NCBI RefSeq assembly: GCF_003217495.1
Contig: NZ_QJSW01000024.1
Location: 34,457-82,098 of the forward strand
Source: Paenibacillus barcinonensis
GTDB lineage: Bacteria; Bacillota; Bacilli; Paenibacillales; Paenibacillaceae
DNA length: 47,642 nt
Direction: 5' to 3'
Each line of letters begins with the position of its first letter. Within the stretch, counting starts at the first letter, position 1. Both the position numbers and the translations under genes were made by a program. Below are positions 9,101 through 16,285 of the stretch, in pieces. The notes below the pieces were generated by a model that was not told where the DNA came from, did not search any database, and saw only the letters and a list, made by a program, of their open reading frames with translations.

Positions 9101-9475
9101 AAGGCGCAGCGGGATGAGATGGTAGAGACGTTCCAGAAGGGTGAAGGCCCGTCGATGTTTGTACTGTCCCTGCGTGCTGGCGGGGTTGGCCTGAATCTCA
9201 CACGAGCAAGTCATGTCATACACTATGACCGCTGGTGGAATCCGGCGGTGGAGAACCAGGCAACGGATCGTGTATTCCGCATCGGACAGAATCGTAACGT
9301 ACAGGTACACAAGCTCATCTGCCAGGGCACGTTAGAGGAACGAATTGATGAATTGATCGAGAGCAAGAAGGCCCTCTCCGAGCAGGTTGTTGGATCAGGG
9401 GAGAACTGGTTGACCGAGATGTCGGATGACGAGCTGCGTAGCCTGATCTCTTTGCAGGGGGAAACGTGGCTGTAG
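6170..9475 (+). CDS. SNF2-family DNA-dependent ATPase/helicase
   Basis: The 1101-residue protein has an N-terminal bacterial SNF2-associated region (about 1-540) followed by a full SNF2 motor. Motif I is DDMGLGKTIQ (Lys593), motif II DEAQ (Asp752), motif III MTGTPVENRLSELW, and the C-terminal helicase lobe ends with DRWWNPAVENQATDRVFRIG. It should use ATP to translocate on double-stranded DNA and remodel DNA-protein complexes. An insertion of about 90 residues, Ala/Glu-rich, separates motif I from motif Ia. The start is one of two adjacent ATGs (6170/6173) behind CGGGAGA. The next gene encodes a SWIM-type zinc finger, the same pairing as ywqA-ywqB in Bacillus, which suggests joint function. 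Confidence 0.93.
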   Translation: MMQSLYGVWLGDVFFCFSGETSEPRVDAWSHVVRRLQFGDEGRLFQPAALRLAELRWPNPLRNAAETKNTKRRQLLGRTLEGLAVSPKDAFRLLLQWDDQMLHAAGIQAGEEMRYWVKAAQFTQELLLRGAIAPAAAFAAKTGARRRTGQETLTGVWRPRLQLEEDQERFRSLAESMPPIALSAPGAYASTEPETREEAAGVVLFSFMSGIIHAVVTSELEGMDSVLSRYRTSFRRGSSPVSELWWNSLISMFRPVTVQGPTEEMADFVDTLHEAGGTMMPAFGIEETPPASGTFKLVLRLEPPLGEQDSTWGISFWVDSDQESGLRLPARSIWAHPERDLDRGKVLYVSAAEQLLMAIGQASELAPELETALLHARPEEIQLEQQSFFEFLTHAVPRLQKAGITVLMPSRWSRAGKRRAGLRLQMSNGAPERQPGAGSALGMEQLVAFTAEPMLDGKPITAEELAALAESTVPYVMFRGEWIEVDTKEIRQVLRYMRKEEEQYMPLSEWLHLAADEGEDSIWKGMSVFGAESEGMLAFLLDGQVLRSIQPRSVPAELHGELRPYQERGFQWLSAMGELGFGVCLADDMGLGKTIQVITCLLDRMQEDRQAALMEAQEVQGLEEAAADQATARAWIAERAGGVVSELHTLSKSGDSHASLKAGASHNSAVIPEEQWPALIVCPTSLLGNWQRELKRFAPNLSLYIHHGGQRLHGDTFQEEARKHDVVLTTYHLAGRDGPDLASLHWSTVVLDEAQYIKNYRTKQAQSVMRLSTSHRIAMTGTPVENRLSELWSIFQFLNPGYLGTSSSFRQRYTGLGPSEESAASLRELHRLVSPFMLRRLKSDPDIRKDLPEKLELKSYCSLTPEQAILYQRVVDELMGGLDGRNGIARKGIVLSSLTKLKQICDHPVLADSTRKDHGKTEASGKMERLLELLDAIRDNGESALVFTQYVSMGELLVSRLARRYEEEPYFLHGGVSKAQRDEMVETFQKGEGPSMFVLSLRAGGVGLNLTRASHVIHYDRWWNPAVENQATDRVFRIGQNRNVQVHKLICQGTLEERIDELIESKKALSEQVVGSGENWLTEMSDDELRSLISLQGETWL

Positions 9476-9576
9476 CAGGTGGCGTAGCCTGAGATCGTCT
9501 AAGGTGTAATGTGCAGACAGAGGTTTATCCATTAGATCGTAACCAAGGAAAGCTCGGATGAGCAACAGAGAGGGGC

Positions 9577-10389
9577 ATGATGATGAGCCATAATTGGAAA
9601 ATAAAGCTGCATATGTCCCCCGGGGGATGGACAGTAGAGGTAGATACATCCACGGAACCGGGCGCATCTGCACCCGAAGCCGCCGATGTGTTCCAGACCG
9701 GAACCGCCCACTCCGGCGTGTTCACGGTCACAGGCTCGCTGCCGCAGCTCGGCGAGGCGCAGCGCGAGGCCGTGCTCGCGCAGCTGCGCAAGCGCCCGCT
9801 GGCGCTGTACGCCCTGCTGCGCGGCGGCCCGGCGCCAGCGGAGCTTGCCGGGCTGCTGCCCGCGCCCGCTGGCGCGCAGGGCGCCGACGTGCCCAGCGCT
9901 GCTGCGCCCGCGGCGTGCACCTGCGGCCGTGCGGGCTGCGCGCATGCCGCAGCGGCGGAGCGCGCCGTTGCCGCGCGCCTCGCCGCCGAGCCGCTGCTGC
10001 AGCTGGCGCACGCCGGCCTGCCGCGCGAAGCGCTGCTCGCCGGCGTGCTGGGATCGTGGGCTGCGGAGCTTGCCCATGATCCCAGCGGCGCAGGCCGCGC
10101 CGCGGAGACGGCGGGCCGCCCGCAGGCGCGGGCTGGCGAAGGCGGCGCAGCCATCGGCGAGTGGATCGCCGAGGCCGCCGCGGACGGCGCCATGCACCAG
10201 CCCGGGCCGGGCTTCGGCGCCGTGCAGGTGCAGCTCGCGCCGCCGGGCAAGCCGCCTGCGCTGCCCGAGCTGACCGCGCTGCTGCCGGGAGTGCCTGCAG
10301 CGGCGGGTCTGGATCTGATCCGCGAGCGCGTGGCAGCGCGGATGTGGTCGGCTGTCCAGAAGCGCAAGGACAGCCCGGCCGCCAAATAA
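9577..10389 (+). CDS. SWIM-type zinc finger protein, very GC-rich gene
   Basis: The product is 270 residues. Cys114-x-Cys116-x4-Cys121-x-His123 fits the SWIM signature (CxCx(n)CxH), flanked by Ala-rich helices. SWIM fingers bind DNA or protein and often accompany SNF2 helicases; the gene follows the SNF2 gene by 101 bases in the same direction. Three consecutive ATGs (9577, 9580, 9583) follow GAGAGGGG; the second or third is best spaced. From about 9700 to 10380 the base composition is extreme (49 of 60 bases G or C at 9781-9840), with almost all codons ending in G or C, while the first 40 codons look normal. Shorter than typical stand-alone SWIM proteins, and the second half is low-complexity Ala/Gly/Pro. 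Confidence 0.7.
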   Translation: MMMSHNWKIKLHMSPGGWTVEVDTSTEPGASAPEAADVFQTGTAHSGVFTVTGSLPQLGEAQREAVLAQLRKRPLALYALLRGGPAPAELAGLLPAPAGAQGADVPSAAAPAACTCGRAGCAHAAAAERAVAARLAAEPLLQLAHAGLPREALLAGVLGSWAAELAHDPSGAGRAAETAGRPQARAGEGGAAIGEWIAEAAADGAMHQPGPGFGAVQVQLAPPGKPPALPELTALLPGVPAAAGLDLIRERVAARMWSAVQKRKDSPAAK

Positions 10390-10406
10390 ATGCAGTGTAC
10401 CAATAC

Positions 10407-10440
10407 AGCGGGGGTGATCTCAGATCGCCCCTGCTTGTTT
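10407..10440 (+). terminator. Terminator-like hairpin after SWIM gene
   Basis: A 14-bp stem with two G-U pairs (10407-10420 with 10422-10435) starts 18 bases after the stop. The following TGTTTGGGTT is only a weak T-tract. Confidence 0.55.
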
Positions 10441-10744
10441 GGGTTCACTGCAAGGAAAGATCTATGTAGCCAAGCAGGGCGTGCCCTACGCGAGCTGCCC
10501 GGAGGTTCTTTTTCCAAACGGCGAAGTGAAGGCATGTATGTTTGTGCTGAAAATGAAAGAAAACCAACCTACAGGCTGTATTCAGGGAATACGCTTGGGC
10601 AGAGTCCGGGAGATGACTGTCTTTGCTGGTGGAGGTTTGTACGCAATTAAGGTATACTGTCGCAGTGAACATTGTCGCCATTGGTGCGAAAAAGAAATAG
10701 CAGTTATCCGTTTTAATACTACGTTGATGGGAGTTTTACGATGA
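10439..10744 (+). pseudogene. Possible remnant of a beta-repeat (MORN-like) protein
   Basis: The 10390-10740 interval has no convincing gene, but one open frame (TTG at 10439, no SD) reads like two degenerate copies of the bacterial repeat G-hydrophobic-x(5-7)-V-x-F-x-x-x-G-x-hydrophobic: first KQGVPYASCPEVLFPNGEV, then IQGIRLGRVREMTVFAGGGL. After about codon 75 the similarity ends. The frame closes at a TGA that overlaps the ATG of the next gene. I read it as an eroded fragment; it may be chance. Confidence 0.25.
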
Positions 10745-11715
10745 AATCAGGAACAGGAAGACAGCGCCGGATTGTGGTTCTGCTGTCCTCACTTATGATA
10801 TGTGGAGCTTTGCTGGCTGCGTGCCAGAACGGCTCCGGCTCAAACGATAATGCAAACGCGAATGCAGCCTCCGGCACGGAGCAGGGAGCCGACGGCACCA
10901 CCGTGCATTTAACCGACGAATCTGACTCGGATGGCAAGGGTGGAGCGGAAGGAGAGCAGACATCCAAGCCGGGCAGTAATGAAGGTGCAGACCAAGGCTC
11001 GGACGCTGCATCCGCTGGAGAGGAAAAGGGCTCCTCGAGCAATGGAAATGGGGCGACGTCAGAAGACCCGCTACAGGAGAAACGCAGCGTGAGTGCGCTG
11101 CAAACCACTGTGGACTCTCAGTCCGTTGTGACGAACGCGCAGGCAATGACGGTCATCGTCAACAAGCAGCGCAGTCTGCCGGAGGGATATGAGCCGAGTG
11201 ATCTGGTTGAGCCTGACGTACCGTTCTCCTTCGAGGGACCGCATGAGAAGCGGCATATGCGCAAGGAAGCGGCTGAAGCGCTGGAGAAGCTGTTTGCCGG
11301 TGCCAAGGCAGACGGGATTGAGCTTCGTGCCGTGTCCGGTTATCGGTCCTACAAGCGTCAGGTCGCCATCTACAACAACAATGTCAAAACCAAAGGAGAA
11401 GAATATGCTTCTCGCGTAAGTGCCGTTCCGGGACGTAGCGAGCATCAGACAGGGCTGGCAATAGATGTATCCAGTCCAAGTGTGGGCAATGTGCTGGAAG
11501 AGGTGTTTGGCTCGTCCAAGGAAGGCAAATGGCTGGATGAGCACGCGGCCGAGTATGGGTTTGTTATCCGTTACCCGAAAGGCCAGGAGAGCAAGACGGG
11601 ATACGTATATGAGCCTTGGCATATCCGCTATGTTGGCACAGATATTGCACCCGATGTCGTGAAGAGTGGTTTGACGCTGGAAGACTACTTTGACGAGGCT
11701 AATATTAAACTGTAA
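10741..11715 (+). CDS. VanY-like D-alanyl-D-alanine carboxypeptidase lipoprotein (peptidase M15B)
   Basis: The 324-residue product starts with a signal peptide ending LLAAC (lipid-modified Cys28), then about 90 residues of Ser/Asn/Gly/Glu-rich linker, then an M15B domain. Zinc and catalytic motifs are all present: SGYRSYKRQ, SEHQTGLAIDVSS (SxHxxGxAxD) and EPWHIRYVG (ExWHxR). It should trim the terminal D-Ala from peptidoglycan stem peptides at the outer membrane face. Such enzymes serve wall maturation as often as glycopeptide resistance, and no van genes are nearby. GGGAG lies about 8 bases before the ATG. A strong terminator follows, so it is probably monocistronic. Confidence 0.9.
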   Translation: MKSGTGRQRRIVVLLSSLMICGALLAACQNGSGSNDNANANAASGTEQGADGTTVHLTDESDSDGKGGAEGEQTSKPGSNEGADQGSDAASAGEEKGSSSNGNGATSEDPLQEKRSVSALQTTVDSQSVVTNAQAMTVIVNKQRSLPEGYEPSDLVEPDVPFSFEGPHEKRHMRKEAAEALEKLFAGAKADGIELRAVSGYRSYKRQVAIYNNNVKTKGEEYASRVSAVPGRSEHQTGLAIDVSSPSVGNVLEEVFGSSKEGKWLDEHAAEYGFVIRYPKGQESKTGYVYEPWHIRYVGTDIAPDVVKSGLTLEDYFDEANIKL

Positions 11716-11738
11716 TAGACGTGTCTCAATACACTCAT

Positions 11739-11799
11739 ATCCCCTGAACACTCGACCATACTCAAGGTAAAAGTGAGCTGTTCAGGGGATGTTTGAGTT
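11739..11799 (+). terminator. Terminator after VanY-like gene
   Basis: A perfect 12-bp stem (11739-11750 with 11779-11790) with a 28-base loop, followed by GTTTGAGTTTAAT. The large loop and modest T-tract make it less than ideal. Confidence 0.6.
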
Positions 11800-11850
11800 T
11801 AATCATATTTAACGGAAAATTTAGTTTTGCAATGCAGGAGGGTGTTGTAG

Positions 11851-11961
11851 CTGGTTTTCGGAGAAATTCAACCCGTGGCTACCATGGTCGAAGTGAGCGC
11901 GCTCATTGATCCCTTGCTTATGGTCGAGATTGAGGCTGAGGCCACTATTGATACGGAATGA
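11851..11961 (+). pseudogene. C-terminal remnant of a RidA (YjgF) family gene
   Basis: In one frame 36 codons read LVFGEIQPVATMVEVSAL, then IDPLLMVEIEAEATIDTE and a stop. This matches the C-terminal strand-helix-strand of RidA-family enamine/imine deaminases, including the conserved MVEIEA segment. Immediately upstream in frame is a TAG (11848), and no SD or start precedes it, so the N-terminal two thirds are lost. It lies between two terminators and is probably a dead fragment. Confidence 0.6.
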
Positions 11962-12018
11962 TAGAGACATGTCTTTGAATATGAGTAATAATCTATAGGC
12001 CTAAAAACGAACAAAAGA

Positions 12019-12058
12019 CCTTACCCGCCTTGTCCGATGACAGGAGAGTAAGGTTTTT
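12019..12058. terminator. Bidirectional terminator
   Basis: CCTTAC (12019-12024) pairs with GTAAGG (12048-12053), with an inner TGTC/GACA pair. T-rich sequence follows on both strands. It serves the leftward gene ending at 12103. Confidence 0.6.
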
Positions 12059-12102
12059 GTATTTCATACAACAATCGCTTGCCCTGCGCTGGTTATATTG
12101 TC

Positions 12103-13182
12103 TTACTCTGCTTTAGGCTGAAGTGAATCGCCCGGAAGCTCTACAACCACTCTCCATGCAGTTCCAATGGGTGGAAGACTACGAGTCAGTGTAGGACTAT
12201 AAAAGCCCATAACTTTGGCGCCTTTGGTCAACTGCTCGGATTTTACCGCCTGGCCCTTCTGATCCATCAGCAACGTGTCTTTGTTGATGTTCAATACGAC
12301 ATGGTCAGGAGCAGTTTCAGCTAAGCGTGTACCGATAATCTCAATCTGGGACACTACACCGTCTTTAATATTTACATTTTCAACCGTACCTGCCGTACCA
12401 AAAAGCTCTTTGGGCTGTGCTGCTAGTTCAGCGGCCTTATCCAGCACCGTTACTTTATACGTCGGCGTTTGCGGTGGCAGGCTACGCGTGGTCATCAGGG
12501 AATGCTCCGCCTCTACCACCATGCCGATAGACAGATCGGCCAGTGTAAGCTCTTTTCCCTCTGCAGAGAGCAATTGACTGTCCTTGCTCAGATTCAGCAC
12601 GATTCCATCCAGACCAGCACCGCCAATCTGAATAGATGGGTACTTCTCCTGGTTGGAGATACGAGTAATTACACCGCGCTCGGTAACCGTCTTCACTTGC
12701 TCCTCGCTCGTAATATTCACCTGATTCCCGTTTGTAGTCAATTGTGCGTGTAGTACTTTCTCTGCAAAAGCAGCAGGCACGTACAGCGTTCCGTCTTTGA
12801 TCTCGGGAGCTGCACCAAGCGTGAGCAGCATTTTATTCACAGAATAACGATCCTTGCCTGTAAAAACCTGAGTCCACAGTGCGTCACGAGTCAGCTCTGC
12901 TGACTTGTCCTCTTTGTGCCATTTCAGCTCGATTCCGAGAGCCTCGGTCAAGGCGCGAAGCGGAATCATGGCCGTGTTATGGCTCTCGCTCCAGTATCCG
13001 TTTGCGACCGTTGCTCCATTAATGGACACTTGAACCGCTCCAGACGTGCTACTGTCAGTAGAAACGATAGTTTGCTTCACAGACTGAGCTGTGTGATCCA
13101 TTGATGCAGCATAAGCGGCTCCGCCACTTAGCGCCATGGAGAGGGCCATCAGGGTGCTGACTTTTTTCATGTTGTTTTTCAT
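12103..13182 (-). CDS. Secreted protein with copper-amine-oxidase-like N-terminal (stalk) domain
   Basis: The 359-residue product has a Sec signal peptide ending GGAAYAAS, then a copper amine oxidase N-terminal-like repeat (VSINGATVANGYWSESHNT, MIPLRALTEALGIELKW, GTLYVPAAFAEKVL). The rest is beta-rich with two similar segments (GVITRISN... and GTVENVNIKDGVVSQ...), each followed by a short TRSLPP motif, a probable internal duplication. Stalk domains are common in secreted Paenibacillus proteins and usually anchor or present another module; no enzyme domain is recognised here. I chose ATG 13182 because AGAAGGG sits 9 bases before it; ATG 13191 abuts the SD. It stands alone on the minus strand. 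Confidence 0.75.
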   Translation of the reverse strand: MKNNMKKVSTLMALSMALSGGAAYAASMDHTAQSVKQTIVSTDSSTSGAVQVSINGATVANGYWSESHNTAMIPLRALTEALGIELKWHKEDKSAELTRDALWTQVFTGKDRYSVNKMLLTLGAAPEIKDGTLYVPAAFAEKVLHAQLTTNGNQVNITSEEQVKTVTERGVITRISNQEKYPSIQIGGAGLDGIVLNLSKDSQLLSAEGKELTLADLSIGMVVEAEHSLMTTRSLPPQTPTYKVTVLDKAAELAAQPKELFGTAGTVENVNIKDGVVSQIEIIGTRLAETAPDHVVLNINKDTLLMDQKGQAVKSEQLTKGAKVMGFYSPTLTRSLPPIGTAWRVVVELPGDSLQPKAE

Positions 13183-13431
13183 TATGTTCATCCCTTCTCA
13201 TCTGCGTTGTGTCGCGGTAAACTCTTATACAGAGGTCCGCATCTCATCATTATTGACGTGAACCATTGTCTTAGTGTTGCAGTTGATTTACGAAATGGAA
13301 CAAGGATATCGGTTTGATATTTGAAATGAATGCGTATGGAACGGGTTATCGGCAGTGGGAACAGGTTAATTTCATGATGTGTGGACATAGTTGCAAGATC
13401 GTATTTCAGACGTAGGGGAGGAAACGAAGCA

Positions 13432-13908
13432 ATGAGTGATATGTTGGTTGCGCTCTATCGTTTACCGGAGCAGAATAGCGGACTGGAGAAGCTGAAGGCA
13501 AGTTCCATTGTCATTCGCAGAGCGATTGCGCCGGAGAAGCAGCAGGTGCTGGACTGGGTGAGATCCCATTTTAGCCAGCCCTGGGTGGATGAATGTGATG
13601 TTGCTTTTGCACGTCAGCCCGTGACTTGTTATATTGCGCTCGAGCATGGGAAAATGATCGGCTTTGCCTGTTATGAAGCAACCTGCCGCAATTTCTTTGG
13701 CCCGACAGGAGTTAGTCCGGGTGCCAGGGGGAAGGGGGTGGGCACTGCTTTGCTATTGGCCTGTATGCATGCAATGAGAGCGGATGGATACGGCTACGCC
13801 ATTATCGGCTCGGCCGGGCCGGTGGACTTCTACAAACGAACGCTGGGAGCGGTGGAGATTGAAAATTCAACACCAGGTATCTATGAAGGCATGCTGCGGG
13901 CAGAATAA
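13432..13908 (+). CDS. GNAT family N-acetyltransferase
   Basis: The 158-residue product carries the GNAT acetyl-CoA motif A: TGVSPGARGKGVGTALL, with R-x-x-G-x-G/A as ARGKGVG, followed by an amphipathic helix and the motif B region SAGPVDFYKRTLGA. It transfers an acetyl group from acetyl-CoA to an amine; the substrate is unknown. ATG 13432 is preceded by GGGGAGG at 11 bases; an upstream GTG at 13381 has no SD. The oxidoreductase gene begins 38 bases downstream, so the two probably form an operon. Confidence 0.82.
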   Translation: MSDMLVALYRLPEQNSGLEKLKASSIVIRRAIAPEKQQVLDWVRSHFSQPWVDECDVAFARQPVTCYIALEHGKMIGFACYEATCRNFFGPTGVSPGARGKGVGTALLLACMHAMRADGYGYAIIGSAGPVDFYKRTLGAVEIENSTPGIYEGMLRAE

Positions 13909-13946
13909 GTGTGAACAATCTTTTGGAAAAGGAAGGGATGACAAAG

Positions 13947-15032
13947 ATGAGCAACAGACAAATGCTGCATATCGGTATGATCGGTACAGGCTCCATCTCG
14001 GATCTTCATATGAGGTGTTATGCCAAAAATGAGGATGCGGTCATCTATGCCATCTGTGATCTGAATGAAGAGAGAGCTAAGGCAGCTGCGAAGAAATATG
14101 ATGCCCAGTCCGTGTACACCAACTATCGCGAGATGCTGGAAGACCCGCATGTGGATGCCGTCAGTATCTGCACATGGAATAACACCCATGCGGAATTTGC
14201 TATTGCTGCACTGGAGGCAGGCAAGCATGTGCTGCTGGAAAAGCCGGTCGCTACCAATGTAGAGGACGCATTGCGTATTGAGGAAGCTGTGAAGAAGAGC
14301 GGCCGCACGTTTGTTGTCGGCTTTGTGCGCCGTTACGATAACAATATGCAGATGCTGCGCAGATTTATTGATGCAGGGGAGTTTGGCGAGCTGTATTACG
14401 CAAAAGCGTCCATTCTGCGGCGACTGGGGAATCCGGGCGGCTGGTTCGCAGACAAAGCCCGTTCCGGCGGCGGCCCGTTAATTGATCTGGGTGTACATAT
14501 CATTGACCAATGCTGGTATCTGATGGGCAGACCGAAGCCTGTGTCCGTCAGCGGCAATACGTATCGAAAGCTCGGCAATCGTGCGAATATTGATCATCTT
14601 TCATTTTATAAAGCGGCCGATTACAGCGCAGCCATCAACAATGTGGAAGACATGGCGAATGCCCTGATTCGTTTTGAGAATGGGGCATCACTGGCGGTGG
14701 ATGTGAGCTTCACCCTGCATGCCCGAGAGGATGAGTCCTTTGTTAAGCTGTATGGAGAACGCGGGGGATTTGAACTGGAGCCCAGAACGCTGATTGTTAC
14801 GGAGAAGCATGACACGATCATGAACATTGAACCTCAAACAGACCATACGGGCCTGGACATTCACGGTGCATTCCAGAATCAGATCGACCACTTTGTAGAA
14901 TGCTGCCTGAATGGCACACCTCCAATCAGCCCGATTGCAGATGGTGTGGCCTCTACCCGTATGCTGTGTGCTATTTACGAATCTGCGGAGAGCGGGAGAG
15001 AAGTCCGCTTGGATGATCAAGTGATTCGGTAG
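13947..15032 (+). CDS. Gfo/Idh/MocA family NAD(P)-dependent oxidoreductase
   Basis: The 361-residue product has an N-terminal Rossmann fold (HIGMIGTGSISDLHMRCY) and the family motif EKPVATN, then the C-terminal alpha/beta domain with the substrate-side region DLGVHIIDQCWYLMGRP. Members oxidise or reduce sugars, inositols and related polyols. GGAAGGG lies 9 bases before ATG 13947; an in-frame ATG at 13938 touches the SD and GTG 13911 lacks one. It follows a GNAT gene with a 38-base gap. Its last 62 bases overlap the end of the leftward AraC gene, so the transcripts converge. Substrate is not predictable. Confidence 0.87.
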   Translation: MSNRQMLHIGMIGTGSISDLHMRCYAKNEDAVIYAICDLNEERAKAAAKKYDAQSVYTNYREMLEDPHVDAVSICTWNNTHAEFAIAALEAGKHVLLEKPVATNVEDALRIEEAVKKSGRTFVVGFVRRYDNNMQMLRRFIDAGEFGELYYAKASILRRLGNPGGWFADKARSGGGPLIDLGVHIIDQCWYLMGRPKPVSVSGNTYRKLGNRANIDHLSFYKAADYSAAINNVEDMANALIRFENGASLAVDVSFTLHAREDESFVKLYGERGGFELEPRTLIVTEKHDTIMNIEPQTDHTGLDIHGAFQNQIDHFVECCLNGTPPISPIADGVASTRMLCAIYESAESGREVRLDDQVIR

Positions 15033-15984
15033 AAGAAAGGATATATCTATAATCGGTTGGGCTGACCTGATATTTTTTCTTGAAAATGCGACTGAAATGA
15101 GCGGCGTTGTTAAACCCCCATTTAAAAGCGATATCCATCACACTGAGATGAGCCTGTTTAACATCTCTCATATCCCTGCAGCATTGTTCCAAACGTAGAT
15201 CGCGAATATAGGCAGCGACCGACAATCCCTCCGTTTGGAACAGTTTGTGCAGGTAACGGGTTGAAATTCCTTGTGCTGACGCAATGAGCTCTGGAGTAAG
15301 CTCCGGATTCATTAAAGAAGCTGATATGAAGGAATAGGCCCTCGTTAAATGTATGTTTTTAGTGGAGTGTAGTTCATTAAGCTCTATACCTGATATCGTT
15401 CCCAGAGAGGTTGCAAGTAAGTCCATAGCGCTTTCGGCCATTCGTGTTTCGGTTAAAGTATCAAAGTAGGGATAAGCGACATGGATGGTTCGTAACAAAG
15501 CGGATACCATGGAGTGCACGGGCTGGCCGCTCCCCGCTATACGTATGGCGGTCATTTGCTCAGCTTGTTTGTATCGTGATAATAATGCAGAACGAGGGAA
15601 CTGGAATACGACCTGCTGAAAGGGTTGGCCGAATTGTAGTACATAGGGTCTCGTGCTGTCGTATAAAACGAAGTCTCCTGGCAGAATGTTTGCTGTGCGT
15701 TGATCCTGCTCGATATATCCTTTCCCGGCAGTCTGCAGGCTTAAGAGAAAAAAGTCTTCGGAAGCTTTGCTGATCTGTTGCCGGGTTCGGGAAACACATT
15801 GAGGGTCTGAGGATACGGCAGATATACTGATGTTCTCCATCGTTCCAACTTCCATCCTGCCGTTGAATGGCTTGTTCGTAAGAGGGGTAGCCTCCAATTG
15901 TACAAAAACATCACATATACTCTCACGCCAATATGCAAAACCTTCTTTTTCGGGAACCTGCTCCGTAGATAATATCGTTTGCAT
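14971..15984 (-). CDS. AraC family transcriptional regulator, probable regulator of the nitrilase gene
   Basis: The 337-residue product has an N-terminal AraC-binding-like sensor domain (about 1-210, including GDFVLYDSTRPYVLQF) and a C-terminal double helix-turn-helix domain: ELIASAQGISTRYLHKLFQ and MDIAFKWGFNNAAHFSRIFK followed by YQVSPTDYR. This layout is that of NitR-like activators, which control nitrilase or amidase genes. It is divergent from the nitrilase gene across about 300 bases, consistent with activation of that promoter (inference). Its 3-prime end overlaps the convergent oxidoreductase gene by 62 bases. A GAGG-type SD lies before the ATG. Confidence 0.87.
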   Translation of the reverse strand: MQTILSTEQVPEKEGFAYWRESICDVFVQLEATPLTNKPFNGRMEVGTMENISISAVSSDPQCVSRTRQQISKASEDFFLLSLQTAGKGYIEQDQRTANILPGDFVLYDSTRPYVLQFGQPFQQVVFQFPRSALLSRYKQAEQMTAIRIAGSGQPVHSMVSALLRTIHVAYPYFDTLTETRMAESAMDLLATSLGTISGIELNELHSTKNIHLTRAYSFISASLMNPELTPELIASAQGISTRYLHKLFQTEGLSVAAYIRDLRLEQCCRDMRDVKQAHLSVMDIAFKWGFNNAAHFSRIFKKKYQVSPTDYRYILSSTESLDHPSGLLSRSPQIRK

Positions 15985-16285
15985 AGCTCAGCACCTCCTC
16001 GGTTAGAAGACTCATAGATAAAGCAAATTATACTCAACGTGTAGAAGGAGTCAATACAATACATTACATATGGAGTAACATATTGACGTAAATCAAGCAT
16101 TTATTCAATGCATATCGTTTGTATTCATGTTTAAATGTTAGGTTTCATTCCGTTTTATGAATAAAATTATTTTGTTTCAGTGCACAAATAAGCAATAATT
16201 CATTCTCTTATGGAACATAAAATGACATTTGAATGATGTACAATTCGTTTAACAAATAAATGAATTTACATTGGAGGGATTCAAC
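15985..16285. promoter_or_regulatory. Divergent regulatory region between araC-type regulator and nitrilase
   Basis: This 300-base AT-rich interval has no gene. A -10-like TACAAT (16239-16244) lies upstream of the nitrilase start, but the base positions 17 bases further up (CATAAA) make a poor -35, as is common for promoters needing an AraC-type activator. No clear direct repeats for the regulator could be singled out. Confidence 0.4.

Noticed and set aside
9525..10535. Minus-strand frame of 336 residues over the SWIM gene.
   Set aside because: Very high GC content removes stop codons from all frames; the plus-strand frame has the SD and the Cys-His motif.
13371..13395. Isolated TGTGGACAT near the GNAT gene as a DnaA box.
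   Set aside because: A single two-mismatch match without neighbours is expected by chance.
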